A DNA stretch of 64,000 nt, taken from the NCBI RefSeq assembly GCF_963678425.1, contig NZ_OY782855.1, positions 2,356,001 through 2,420,000 of the forward strand, read 5' to 3'. The position numbers and the translations under genes were made by a program. The stretch is from an uncultured Bacteroides sp. (lineage in GTDB: Bacteria; Bacteroidota; Bacteroidia; Bacteroidales; Bacteroidaceae). The notes beneath the pieces were generated by a model. It saw only the letters and a list, made by a program, of their open reading frames with translations, made no database searches and had not been told where the DNA came from. Below, one piece after another: positions 34,540 to 42,771 of this stretch (position 1 is the first letter of the stretch; each line of letters opens with the position of its first letter).

Positions 34540-35523
34540 TTATGCGTAAATTTTTGTTAGCCTAAACATAAAGAATGGTATATCTGTAACACCTCTTAGT
34601 GATGCTCTGAATGCTTTGATTTTAGCATTAAGTGATTCTGCAGAAGCATTTGTCGCTCTATTATTGAAGAAGTTCAAAACTTCTTGATAGTGCTCATATA
34701 ACGTAGCTGCAATGACATTGAACGAATCCAGTTTAGCTTCTTCCACTTTATTATACCATTTAGCTAAAGCTACTCTTGCCACATCTTTGACTGTATTCTT
34801 TGCGAATATCATTCTTAATGAGTGTGATAAGCCATAAGCATTCTTTAGTTTTGGATATAATTCAAATAATATAGCTGCTCTTTCTTTTTGACTTTGAGTC
34901 CATTTGTCTGCTGATTTAAATAATAGATATCGACTTCTGACCAATAACTGCTTTCTGGTATCTCCATTGGCTAATATCTCCGTTTTATAGGTTTCTGCCT
35001 TACCTTTAGCTTCCTCCATGGCATCCGTTTCGTCTTGTATAGCTTCCCATCGATAATTTATCCTAATTTCCTGTACGGCATCACAGGCTAACTTTTGAAT
35101 ATGAAAACGATCTATAACCTGTGTTGCTTTTGGAAAACTATGACGTATAATTTTGCGCATTGTATTTGCCATATCCATCGTTACCTCTTCTACCTTTTGG
35201 CGTATATCAGGAGCTATTCTGTCAAGAACCGCTTCTACATCTTCGGATTTAGTTCCCAGCACAACTGCAGCGATACAGCCTTTGCCTCCTTTGGCGTCTT
35301 TGTTTGAAAGAATAGTATATAGTTCTCCGTTGGAAACACATGTTTCATCAATGCTCATGTGCGGACCGATGTTTTCGGAGAAAAGAACATAATTAGCTGC
35401 ATGCTCCTTTTGGTGCCATTGCTGATAATCACTCAGATGTTCCTTATATTGACGCTCTAGCTGAACGCCATCTACATGGAAGAATAGCTCAAGAGAGCGG
35501 GCCGTAATCGGGTATGAATCCAA
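34540..35523 (-). CDS. ISAon1-like transposase, catalytic part (copy A)
   Basis: A 327-residue DDE transposase domain related to ISL3: MSIDETCVSNGELYTI (first Asp), VTMDMANTMRKII and the hallmark DRFHIQKLACDAVQEI, with a late NASAESLNAKIKAFR supplying the Glu region. The first possible start is TTG at 35523. The frame is +1 relative to the preceding ORF and overlaps it by 35 bp. The functional transposase is probably a fusion made by frameshifting or transcript slippage at the TTTTTTAAAAG run near 35530, or the two parts act as separate chains. Confidence 0.85.
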   Translation of the reverse strand: MDSYPITARSLELFFHVDGVQLERQYKEHLSDYQQWHQKEHAANYVLFSENIGPHMSIDETCVSNGELYTILSNKDAKGGKGCIAAVVLGTKSEDVEAVLDRIAPDIRQKVEEVTMDMANTMRKIIRHSFPKATQVIDRFHIQKLACDAVQEIRINYRWEAIQDETDAMEEAKGKAETYKTEILANGDTRKQLLVRSRYLLFKSADKWTQSQKERAAILFELYPKLKNAYGLSHSLRMIFAKNTVKDVARVALAKWYNKVEEAKLDSFNVIAATLYEHYQEVLNFFNNRATNASAESLNAKIKAFRASLRGVTDIPFFMFRLTKIYA

Positions 35524-35875
35524 GCATACCTTTTAAAAAAGAAGCGAACTCTTCTGTGTATCGAGTCCCCTCTGCGGTCAAAGTCAAGCATCTTGTAGTA
35601 CTTTCATTAGTCGATAAAACAAGCCAACGCCGACGGCGAACATGAAGGAATACCTTGCGGTCTCTGATGGGAAAATCACGAATAAGAACTTCGGGAAAGA
35701 AACCATTGGCCTTAACTTCCCAAGATTCATATTGGGATGGAACTTGTGCTTGTTCATCTAAGTAAATATGAAGATCATTATTTGAGCATTGGACATCTAC
35801 TATATCAAAATAATCATTTATTTCCAATGGCAAAATAAAGGAGGCCAGAGTGCGTAAGGAATCAATTGAGCTCAT
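35489..35875 (-). CDS. ISAon1-like transposase, N-terminal part (copy A)
   Basis: A 128-residue protein corresponding to the N-terminal region of ISAon1-type transposases. It contains a compact alpha/beta start (LASFILPLEINDYFDIVDV) and the basic patch VRRRRWLVLSTNESTTR, probably DNA-binding. It ends in FLKGMLGFIPDYGPLS. The last 12 codons overlap the catalytic ORF in another frame. The same two-part layout with the same frame offset recurs in copy B. Confidence 0.8.
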   Translation of the reverse strand: MSSIDSLRTLASFILPLEINDYFDIVDVQCSNNDLHIYLDEQAQVPSQYESWEVKANGFFPEVLIRDFPIRDRKVFLHVRRRRWLVLSTNESTTRCLTLTAEGTRYTEEFASFLKGMLGFIPDYGPLS

Positions 35876-35984
35876 AATATTTTTTTTCTTGCAAAGAAAA
35901 CGGTTTTAGAACTTTATACAATGGACTAACACATGATTTTACTGGTGATCCCATATTTGAAGGCTCACCCGATATTTAGTGGGG

Positions 35985-36968
35985 CTAGGCATAAAGCTTA
36001 CTCAATCTAAAGAAGAAAAACTTTATATCAATCACTCCTCTAAGCTGTGCCCTAAATTGTTTGATCTTTGCATTAAAAGATTCTGCAAACGCATTGGTAG
36101 CCCTGTTTGTAAAGAAGTTCAATACCTCGTCGTAATGTTCGTACAATGTTCCTGCTATGACATTAAAGCTTTTAAAGCCAGAGTTGTCCACTTTGTCATA
36201 CCAACGTGCAAGTGACATCCTGGCTGCATCCTTTACCGTGTTCTTGTTGAATATCATTCTCAGTGAGTGCGTTAGAGAATAAGCTTCTTTTATATCGGGA
36301 TAGATATCAAACAATATTGCCGCTCTTTCCTTTTGGCTTTCCGTCCATTTGTCCATGGATTTGAACAGTAAATATCGACTCCTTGCCAACAATTGTTTTT
36401 GCGTATCACCGTTTGCAAATGTGGCAGGCTGATAATCTTCTCCTTTTTCCTTAGCTTCTTCTTTTGCATCCGTATCGGCTTGAATGGCATCCCAACGATG
36501 TGCTATTCTCATTTCCTGCAATGCATCACATGCCAACTTTTGAACATGGAAACGATCAATTGTACGCTTGGCTTTTGGAAAACATCTTCGGATTATAAGA
36601 TTCATGCTATTGGACAGATCCATTGTAACTTCTTCCACGACACATCGTTTATCCTCAGGTATGAGTTTTAAAGTATCGATTACATCATTTGAGGAAACAC
36701 CTTTAACCAAAGCTACCAGCGACCCTTCTCTCCCACGTGCTTCGGGATTGGAGACTATGGTATAAAGCTCGCCGTCACTTATGGATGTCTCATCAATGCA
36801 AAGCCGTTTACCAACATTATCCGGGAATATAAGCCACTCATCCGCATGAGAATATTCATTCCATCGACGATAGCCACTCAGGACTTCTTTATACTGTTTT
36901 TCAAACGTATCCCCGTTTATATGATAATAAGCATCAAGCGAACGGGAGCTCGTAGGTCTCGTCTCCAT
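35985..36968 (-). CDS. ISAon1-like transposase, catalytic part (copy B)
   Basis: A 327-residue catalytic ORF, the same length as in copy A but clearly diverged (for example LCIDETSISDGELYTI, DRFHVQKLACDALQEM, NAFAESFNAKIKQFRAQLRG). The acidic residues and the DRFH motif are kept. It starts with ATG (METRPTSSRS) and overlaps the N-terminal ORF by 35 bp in the +1 frame. Conservation of that offset in two diverged elements argues that it is functional. Confidence 0.85.
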   Translation of the reverse strand: METRPTSSRSLDAYYHINGDTFEKQYKEVLSGYRRWNEYSHADEWLIFPDNVGKRLCIDETSISDGELYTIVSNPEARGREGSLVALVKGVSSNDVIDTLKLIPEDKRCVVEEVTMDLSNSMNLIIRRCFPKAKRTIDRFHVQKLACDALQEMRIAHRWDAIQADTDAKEEAKEKGEDYQPATFANGDTQKQLLARSRYLLFKSMDKWTESQKERAAILFDIYPDIKEAYSLTHSLRMIFNKNTVKDAARMSLARWYDKVDNSGFKSFNVIAGTLYEHYDEVLNFFTNRATNAFAESFNAKIKQFRAQLRGVIDIKFFFFRLSKLYA

Positions 36969-37317
36969 ACACCTCTTTTAAAAAAGCCGCAAATTCTTTC
37001 GAATAGCGGGTACCTTCGGCTTTAAACTCATCATAAGGAGCTGTAAAACTTTCATTTGTTTGCCGATTAATCCAACGGCGGCGACGAACAACCAAATCAA
37101 CAGCTTTGTCACGAAGAGGAAAATCTCTGATGGTGACAGGATTCAGGAAGCCTTTGGATTCAAAGAAATCATTCGAAGCATATTTAGCATCTATTTTCTC
37201 CTCCAAATAAATAAGTATTGCATCTGAACTCTTTTCTACATTTACGATACTAAACCTTGATAAGATGTTTTCGGGAAGCATCAAACTTACTAATGATAAT
37301 AAAACGTCCTTTTCCAT
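36934..37317 (-). CDS. ISAon1-like transposase, N-terminal part (copy B)
   Basis: A 127-residue partner of the catalytic ORF. It has the same layout as copy A: a short alpha/beta region (LMLPENILSRFSIVNVEK), then VTIRDFPLRDKAVDLVVRRRRW. Its 3' part crosses the run TTTTTTAAAAG, also present in copy A at the same place, before ending in DETYELPFA. Confidence 0.8.
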   Translation of the reverse strand: MEKDVLLSLVSLMLPENILSRFSIVNVEKSSDAILIYLEEKIDAKYASNDFFESKGFLNPVTIRDFPLRDKAVDLVVRRRRWINRQTNESFTAPYDEFKAEGTRYSKEFAAFLKEVYGDETYELPFA

Positions 37318-37379
37318 ACGACAAAGATAACATTTTATCTTATTACCCCACTAATTATCGGGTGAGCCTATTTGAACAG

Positions 37380-37514
37380 TTAATCGTAACGAGGCATATC
37401 CTTATGAAACAAATTAATAGCAGTACCACCATGCACTGCAAAGTCCTTTATTTTATATACAGAAGGTATTATTTTTATTAAAAGTGCCACTTGTTTCTTA
37501 TAAGCATCATTCAT
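37380..37514 (-). pseudogene. Truncated AbiEii toxin, first 44 codons
   Basis: The ATG at 37514 overlaps the end of the AbiEi gene by 8 bp, the usual abiE layout. The 44 residues MNDAYKKQVALLIK, then FAVHGGTAINLFHKDMPRYD, match the start of the AbiEii nucleotidyltransferase toxin including the GGTAINLF loop. The frame then ends at TAA before the expected DxD motif. The catalytic remainder is gone. The stop lies 10 bp from insertion sequence B, but the insertion did not cause it. Confidence 0.8.
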
Positions 37515-38274
37515 ATTCGTACAAATCTTTGGGGATTGTTATTTTATATTTGGAGACATAAACTCCCTTCTCAGTTAACTTATGTTTTCCTGAACCTAAA
37601 TTCATTTTATTAATGTCAAGCGAGTCAAACCAATAATGTCCTGCTTTTTCAGCCATATAAAGGAATATTCTTTTAACCTTTATGTTATCTGCGTTTTCTA
37701 ATAATAATTGCAATATTTCTGGTCGAAGTGTTGTCAATTGTTCCATTATATAAAAAAGATCCATAAAGGAATATTGTTTAGGGGCCAATAGCAAACATTC
37801 CAGAAAAGCCTGTTCTGGAATAGAAGCCATTAATTGAGGATATTCATTACTAAATGTACTTAATTGTGGCTTGGAAAAAGTTTCTGTTGAAAAAAACTTT
37901 AATGTACGATCAAGATCAACCTTCTTCATCCAAGAGGGAACAAATTGCTTCTTAGGATGTCCTATAACTAATAACGGTTTCCCCATAGGCACATAATGAT
38001 TAAAACCAGAAAGTTCTAATGCTGAATGTGCTGCTATATAGAAATTTTTATTTATCTGTTCATTATAACTATTCAGAACAGCAAAAGACTGTAGTTTATC
38101 ACCGGTACGGTACATAACTCCACCCGATAAAGCTGAAAACCATGCCGATTCTCTATATTTCTTTAATAGCTGATCTGAATAGCCATTTTTCTTTAACCAG
38201 ACCGAAAAATATAAACCTCCAGGATTCTTTTTCAGCAACAACTGGTTGAGTTTGTTTTTCAATTCTACACCCAT
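37507..38274 (-). CDS. abiEi: AbiEi-type antitoxin
   Basis: A 255-residue antitoxin of the type IV abiE toxin-antitoxin system, acting as repressor and toxin antagonist. The N-terminal part carries a winged-helix region (LYFSVWLKKNGYSDQLLKKYRESAWFSAL), and the C-terminal domain includes YIAAHSALELSGFNHYVPMG, IPEQAFLECLLLAPKQYSF and KIKVKRIF-type helices. This matches the AbiEi C-terminal family of Bacteroidales. Its cognate toxin survives only as a 44-codon stub, so it is an orphan antitoxin. Confidence 0.85.
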   Translation of the reverse strand: MGVELKNKLNQLLLKKNPGGLYFSVWLKKNGYSDQLLKKYRESAWFSALSGGVMYRTGDKLQSFAVLNSYNEQINKNFYIAAHSALELSGFNHYVPMGKPLLVIGHPKKQFVPSWMKKVDLDRTLKFFSTETFSKPQLSTFSNEYPQLMASIPEQAFLECLLLAPKQYSFMDLFYIMEQLTTLRPEILQLLLENADNIKVKRIFLYMAEKAGHYWFDSLDINKMNLGSGKHKLTEKGVYVSKYKITIPKDLYEYE

Positions 38275-38303
38275 AGTTTATAATTTAATACTATATTTAA
38301 CTT

Positions 38304-38334
38304 CAAAGATAGGTACTTTCGTTGGAAAAACAAG
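38304..38334 (-). promoter_or_regulatory. Promoter of the abiE remnant
   Basis: On the minus strand: a TTGT-type -33 box, a 19-bp spacer and TATCTTTG (plus-strand 38304-38311), about 30 bp before the AbiEi ATG. Confidence 0.5.
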
Positions 38335-38936
38335 TAAATAGTTGAATTTATTTCTTATTTATATACTTATACTTTACAAATGACTAACAAATTCAACTAA
38401 TTATGTATATTGAATTATATCTCAACACCACTTATACTCTTTATTGATGAGGAAAGACAAGGTAAATGCTAAAAAATTTAATTTAGTATTCACTTACGCT
38501 CTATTTTGAGTTCATCAATTACTTTCGCATTCATCAAATCACAATTCCCTACCCTAATAGTTTGATGCCTTCCTCTATTCTTTTCATTTAGTATTACCAT
38601 TTATAAATGCAATTTCTATAGCTTTACCCTGCTTTCAAGCTCTAAAGAGGACTATATTCTTATTTTTAATAATTTATAGACTGCCAATCTAGCAAATAAG
38701 CATATTTTTCATCAATGATTAACAAGGAATATCTTATAAGATAGTGCTTTCAGACTATTTATTTCATTTTTATTCAAAAATAGTTACATATTAAATATCT
38801 ATTTCAAAAAATATCGGACTATTATCAAAAGTTTAGAGTAAGAAATCCCATACATCCAATAAGTTGTACGAAATTTTTCTTATTTTTGCAGCTTAATAAT
38901 ATTACTAAACAGATCTTTTTCCATATATAAAACAAC
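38335..38936. other. Gene-free AT-rich spacer
   Basis: About 600 bp between the divergent AbiEi and helicase genes. No frame, tRNA or clear hairpin terminator was recognised. A TATTTTTG box lies about 50 bp before the helicase start (near 38881-38888) and could be its -7 element. Confidence 0.5.
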
Positions 38937-40346
38937 TTGGTTACACTCCGCCCATATCAGACAGAAGGTATACGGGATATTTTTGATGCGTGGAATCCAC
39001 AAACTCAGAATCTCATGAATGTCCTATTTCAGATGCCTACAGGAACTGGTAAAACTACTGTTTTTTCAGAAATAGTCAGAAGAGCCCGATTAAAACAGAA
39101 ACAGGTTTTGATCGTAGTTCACCGTAAAGAACTTGTAGAGCAAATAGCTGAGCGATTAGCTCACTTTCAAGTGGATGCAGGCATTATTTCTGGCAGTATC
39201 AAGCCAGATAAAGATAAAGCAGTGCAGGTCGCCACTATACAAACCCTATCTAAAAGAGATTATCCGGATGCTGATATTGTAATTATTGACGAATGCCATC
39301 ATGCCAAGGCTGAGACTTATAAAAAGCTATGGAATATTTACCCGGACGCCCGGTTTCTAGGTGTTACGGCCACCCCTATCCGAATGAATGGCGAAGGATT
39401 TTCCGATTTGTTTGATATCCTTATTAATTCAGGAAAATTGAGTGATTTCATTAAAAAGAACTACTTAGTTAAAGTTCGCCACATTGTTGGTATCTCGCCA
39501 GATCTCTCTGAGGTTAAAGTGAAAATGAATGACTATGTGCAAAATGAACTTGGAGAAATAATGCAAAATGAGCAACTGATGGCTGATCTTGTTGATAGCT
39601 ACCAAAGAGAAGCTGCTGGAAAAAAAATGATTGTTTTTGCTGTCAATATTGAACATAGCAAACTAGTCGCTAAACAATATAACGAAGCAGGAATCTGCGC
39701 AGAACATATTGATGCAAACACCCCCAAACAAGATAGAGAACGCATTTTGCAATTATTTAAAGACGGAGAAATTTCAGTCTTATCAAATGTAGATATTGTA
39801 TCCGAAGGCTTTGATGTTCCGGATTGCGAAGCGGTACAACTCGCTCGACCAACAAAATCACTAGCACTATATCTACAACAGATAGGGCGTTGTATGCGTC
39901 CGGCTAGAGGAAAACAATACGGTATTGTTTTGGATAATGCTGGATTATGGCTTGAGCACGGTTTTTGTCAGCAAGACAGACAGTGGACATTAGAGGGAAA
40001 TAAAAGACGGAAATATCAATGTTTCAGTCCTAAAGTCGCAGCTTTCAATGCCGAAGGAATTGTAAGGAGAGCAAATATTCCTCAGCAAATTGAGGGTATG
40101 GAATTGGTACAGTTGACTTCAGAAATTGCAGATCTTATCATTTTTGAAGATTATCTAAAACAGGCCTTAAATATTGGACATAAATCTTTGCACGCATATT
40201 ATCGTTTCAGAGAATATCTGGAAGAACAGGATAAAACACCGAATCTCATACATCTGGCCTATATTGAAAAACGAATTAGCAAATTGCCGGAAGCTCCGGC
40301 TAAAGGTTTTTGGTATCATCAAAGAAAAGAACTTGAGCTTGTTTAA
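38937..40346 (+). CDS. DEAD/DEAH box helicase, RadD/SSL2-like
   Basis: A 469-residue superfamily-2 helicase. Motif Q-like LRPYQTEGI (4-12), motif I PTGTGKT (34-40), motif II DECHH (118-122), motif III TATP (144-147), motif V DIVSEGFDVPDC and motif VI QIGRCMRPARGK are intact. The pattern is closest to RadD/YejH-type repair helicases. The start is TTG: an in-frame stop lies just upstream, and later ATGs would remove the LRPYQ motif. The ComF-like gene follows after 20 bp. Confidence 0.85.
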   Translation: MVTLRPYQTEGIRDIFDAWNPQTQNLMNVLFQMPTGTGKTTVFSEIVRRARLKQKQVLIVVHRKELVEQIAERLAHFQVDAGIISGSIKPDKDKAVQVATIQTLSKRDYPDADIVIIDECHHAKAETYKKLWNIYPDARFLGVTATPIRMNGEGFSDLFDILINSGKLSDFIKKNYLVKVRHIVGISPDLSEVKVKMNDYVQNELGEIMQNEQLMADLVDSYQREAAGKKMIVFAVNIEHSKLVAKQYNEAGICAEHIDANTPKQDRERILQLFKDGEISVLSNVDIVSEGFDVPDCEAVQLARPTKSLALYLQQIGRCMRPARGKQYGIVLDNAGLWLEHGFCQQDRQWTLEGNKRRKYQCFSPKVAAFNAEGIVRRANIPQQIEGMELVQLTSEIADLIIFEDYLKQALNIGHKSLHAYYRFREYLEEQDKTPNLIHLAYIEKRISKLPEAPAKGFWYHQRKELELV

Positions 40347-40366
40347 TAAAGAAATAATTTATTATA

Positions 40367-41248
40367 ATGATAGAAGATTTACATATATCAATACCCGTTG
40401 ATGAAGTTGAAAATTCCTCTGTTGGTAGCTATTTCCATCTTTCAAAAATGCCGGGGGAATTTCTTATCATTCAGAAAGAAAATAGTAATTTCTATTTTCT
40501 CTGTTCTGATGAATGTAATATAGAAAATATTTGCCGCATTTTTGACTGGTATATTGTTTCAAAAGATAAATTCAATGATCAACTTATAATCGGAATAGGA
40601 TTAGCTGAAAAAGAGCATATCGACGGAGAATTATATCGTGTTACAGATAAAAATACTCTGAAGCTTTGGCGAGATATCCTATACTTTACTTTTGATAGTG
40701 ATTTTGTCAATCAGTTTTTCTCTTTTGATAATCATTTCACGGGTAAATGTCGTTTAGATGGAGATCTTTGCTTTTATATTCATGACTACTATCCGGTATC
40801 GCATTACAAAAATATCACCTCTCATCAAAAGAAAGTTTCAAATTTAATATTCCGTTTTAAAGATGGAAAGTCAACTTCACTTGCAGCAAAAATATTTTCT
40901 TTAGCTATAAGTCGAATGCCATTCTTTAAAGAGGTAAAAAAACCGATTCTTATTCCAATACCAGCATCAACCAGAGAGAGAAATCAGTTACGTTTTGCTA
41001 GCTTTTGCTTTCAGTTAACCAAAAGATTAAAAATAGAAGACGGTTATCGGGCTGTCTGGATAAAAAAAGATCGGGAGCAACTGAAAGGTAAACTCTGCCA
41101 GGACAAACTGTCTAACCTTGTATTCTTCCCTGAATACTTTATTGGTAAAGATGTATTTTTAGTTGATGACATTTTAACTACCGGACAAAGTTTCATCCAG
41201 ATGAAACATCAGCTGATAAAACTGGGTGCAAATTCAGTCACAGGATGA
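40367..41248 (+). CDS. ComF-like phosphoribosyltransferase
   Basis: A 293-residue protein. The C-terminal half is a type I phosphoribosyltransferase: PILIPIPASTRERNQLRF, then the PRPP loop VFLVDDILTTGQSF (about 263-276). The N-terminal 150 residues are unique and lack the zinc ribbon of ComFC. The frame stops at TGA (41246-41248) after GANSVTG, yet the same frame continues with FLGKSVQNSTQL to a TAA at 41285. FLGK-type ends are usual for ComF proteins, so the TGA looks like a recent nonsense change that trims 12 residues and spares the active site. Confidence 0.8.
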   Translation: MIEDLHISIPVDEVENSSVGSYFHLSKMPGEFLIIQKENSNFYFLCSDECNIENICRIFDWYIVSKDKFNDQLIIGIGLAEKEHIDGELYRVTDKNTLKLWRDILYFTFDSDFVNQFFSFDNHFTGKCRLDGDLCFYIHDYYPVSHYKNITSHQKKVSNLIFRFKDGKSTSLAAKIFSLAISRMPFFKEVKKPILIPIPASTRERNQLRFASFCFQLTKRLKIEDGYRAVWIKKDREQLKGKLCQDKLSNLVFFPEYFIGKDVFLVDDILTTGQSFIQMKHQLIKLGANSVTG

Positions 41249-41287
41249 TTTCTTGGAAAATCAGTGCAAAATAGTACTCAACTATAA
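41249..41287 (+). pseudogene. Former C-terminal tail of the ComF-like protein
   Basis: Directly in frame after TGA: codons for FLGKSVQNSTQL and TAA (41285-41287). The sequence resembles the usual ComF ending. It is translated only if the TGA is read through. Confidence 0.55.
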
Positions 41288-41577
41288 ATAGTATTTTAAT
41301 AGACATCATTTGATCCAAAGCCCCTCCCCTTTTATAGAAATTAAAAACAGATTGATCCGGCAATAGATAATTTCTTCTCAGAAATCACCAATTTCCTATG
41401 CAAAAACGCCGTTGAGTATATTATCCACTACCTCGTAAACTCTTCATCGAATAATATACACTTCTTCCCCGTTTTTGAATCTAGTTTGTTTTTATGAGAG
41501 CTCACCCACCCTATATAATACAGCAAAAGCTTCTCCCCGGAAAGGAAAAGCTTTGTTTTGTGAAATGAAAATATCTA
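41288..41577. other. Intergenic region with one hairpin
   Basis: No gene is seen. The imperfect inverted repeat AAAAGCTT/AAGCTTT around 41523-41556, followed on the plus strand by TTTGTTTT, could end both the ComF-like and the convergent histone transcripts. Confidence 0.4.
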
Positions 41578-41760
41578 TTACTTCTTTGAATCTTCCAAAG
41601 ATGCTTTTCTGAATTCTTTCAATAATTTTTCCAGTTCCAAAGAACCTTTACGAGCACGAGTACCGGCAGCTTTATTACTCTTTTCAACTTGTAAGTTTGC
41701 ATCTGTAACAAAAGCTTCAAATTCAGCTTTGATCTTGTTTACTAATTCTTCCATATTCAA
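41578..41760 (-). CDS. Histone H1-like protein (Hc1 type)
   Basis: A 60-residue basic helical protein: NMEELVNKIKAEFEAFVTDA followed by KAAGTRARKGSLELEKLLKEFRKAS. It matches the short Bacteroidales proteins assigned to the histone H1-like Hc1 family, thought to bind and compact DNA. It is a single-gene unit with its own promoter at 41811-41840. Confidence 0.85.
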   Translation of the reverse strand: MNMEELVNKIKAEFEAFVTDANLQVEKSNKAAGTRARKGSLELEKLLKEFRKASLEDSKK

Positions 41761-41810
41761 ATAATATTAAATTGTTAATGGGCTATATGGATACAGCCGT
41801 AATTATGCTG

Positions 41811-41840
41811 CAAATATAGCTTTTTAAAGAAAAACTCAAA
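41811..41840 (-). promoter_or_regulatory. Promoter of the histone-like gene
   Basis: On the minus strand: TTTG (plus 41837-41840), an 18-bp spacer and TATATTTG (plus 41811-41818), about 50 bp upstream of the ATG. Confidence 0.65.
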
Positions 41841-41899
41841 AGTCATCATCTTAAAAATTGCTTGCAGACAAAGAAAATCGTTTTCCAGTCTTAAAGAAT

Positions 41900-42050
41900 G
41901 GGGTAAATGGGGTAGAATTATATACATTTCTATATAACCCCACGAAAAAAAAAGAGATTCCTTTATATATATAGGGATGTAACATACTTTTTTGGGAACT
42001 TTATAGAAAACAACCCCATTGTACCCCATTGTACCCCACTACCCCATTCC
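41900..42050. repeat. CCCCATTGTA repeats with a distant inverted copy
   Basis: CCCCATTGTA occurs twice in tandem (42014-42033), followed by the related CCCCACTA and CCCCATTCC. The inverted match GGGGTAAATGGGGTA lies at 41900-41914. The arms could pair across about 107 nt of AT-rich sequence. The repeat unit has no coding sense. Confidence 0.6.
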
Positions 42051-42154
42051 GGAGAAAAAGCTCATTCCGTCCTTATCCCGCGTTATTTCAGAGGCTTTTT
42101 GCTTGGCTATCCGGCTCATTTTTGTACATTTATGGAATAATCAATCATTAATTT

Positions 42155-42385
42155 ATGGAAGATACTTGTTCTGATTTTCGGATACGGGCTTATGGAAAGG
42201 CAGATCTGGCCTTGCTTTATAATCCGGAAATGTGTACCCGGGAGGCTTTGCGCACGCTTACCCGGTGGATTTTGCGTAATGAGCAGCTCTACACAGAGCT
42301 TCTGAATCTTGGGTATCGAAAGTCCTGCAAAATCCTTACCCCTTTAGAGGTAGGAGTAATTACCCGGCATCTGGGAGAGCCATGA
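42155..42385 (+). CDS. DUF4248 family protein
   Basis: A 76-residue protein with FRIRAYGKADLALLYNPEMC, ALRTLTRWILRNEQLYTELLNLGYRK and LTPLEVGVITRHLGEP, which is the DUF4248 pattern. In Bacteroides genomes it commonly neighbours HU-like protein and amidase genes, as here. Function is unknown. Small size and helical composition suggest a DNA- or protein-binding role. Confidence 0.88.
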   Translation: MEDTCSDFRIRAYGKADLALLYNPEMCTREALRTLTRWILRNEQLYTELLNLGYRKSCKILTPLEVGVITRHLGEP

Positions 42386-42493
42386 TAAGATTGCACATCT
42401 ACCGTAAACCCATTCCGGCAAAGATCACCCCCCGCTTTCAGGCCTATAAACTCCGGTTACGTTTTACGTGAACTCCGGTTATGTTTTTTTAAT

Positions 42494-42531
42494 CTCCCGC
42501 CTGTTTTTTTTGAAAGCAGGCAGGAGTTTTT
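42494..42531 (+). terminator. Terminator after the DUF4248 gene
   Basis: CTCCCGCCTG (42494-42503) pairs with CAGGCAGGAG (42517-42526) with one mismatch and is followed by TTTTTATC. Confidence 0.75.
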
Positions 42532-42676
42532 ATCACACCCCGAGCCGAGCGAAGCAAAGGCAAAGCGATGGCAAAGCCGAGCGAACGAAAGAGGACCGGC
42601 CTCATATTCGCAGCGTAAAGCGAAGAGACAGAGAGGAGCGTTAGAAGGGGCGACTGTTTGAGCGAAGCGAGTTTGA
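42532..42676. other. Purine-rich non-coding region with GCGAAGCGAG-like words
   Basis: Composition differs sharply from its surroundings: G and A dominate the plus strand, with recurring words such as GCGAAGC, GAGCGAA and AGCGAAG. Long frames on the opposite strand are low-complexity and lack protein character. It continues into the repeat at 42677. Confidence 0.5.
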
Positions 42677-42771
42677 GCTCCTTCAGCGGAACGGCGGAAC
42701 GAAGTAGCGGAGAATATGCAGCCTTGAACTTTTGTTTCTTTTGGTTCAAGCCAAAAGAAAAGAATAAATAC
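42677..42771 (+). repeat. Dispersed repeat, copy 1
   Basis: About 90 bp shared with 43750-43836. Strictly conserved stretches include GTAGCGGAGAATATGC and CCTTGAACTTTTGTTT. The 3' part contains the inverted repeat CTTTTGGTT/AACC-like pairing (TTCTTTTGG with CCAAAAGAA), a hairpin. It sits between the DUF4248 and HU-like genes. Confidence 0.7.

Larger units (their letters stand above)
34517..35952 (-). mobile_element. Two-ORF insertion sequence A (ISAon1-like)
   Basis: Perfect 26-bp inverted repeats (34517-34542 and 35927-35952) start GGGATCACCAGTAAAATC. The flanks carry the direct repeat ATATTT (34511-34516 and 35953-35958). It contains a transposase split into an N-terminal ORF and a catalytic ORF. 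It stands 110 bp outside the island's right end. Confidence 0.88.
35961..37369 (-). mobile_element. Two-ORF insertion sequence B (ISAon1-like)
   Basis: Inverted repeats of 24 bp with one mismatch (35961-35984 and 37346-37369) start AGGCTCACCCGAT. The direct repeat ATTTGA flanks it (35955-35960 and 37370-37375); the match can be stretched to 8 bp (TATTTGAA) if the ends are moved one base inward. Its target site overlaps that of element A, leaving only 8 bp between the two elements. The termini differ from those of A, so these are distinct elements. Confidence 0.85.

Noticed and set aside
35951..35958. 8-bp target duplication CCATATTT for insertion sequence A
   Set aside because: It would leave unequal ends. 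The 6-bp duplication ATATTT keeps the 26-bp inverted repeats perfect and agrees with the 6-bp reading of element B.
42012..42050. CRISPR-like array in the CCCCATTGTA repeats
   Set aside because: Units are only about 10 bp with no spacers of constant length and no cas genes nearby; no CRISPR array was seen anywhere in the window.
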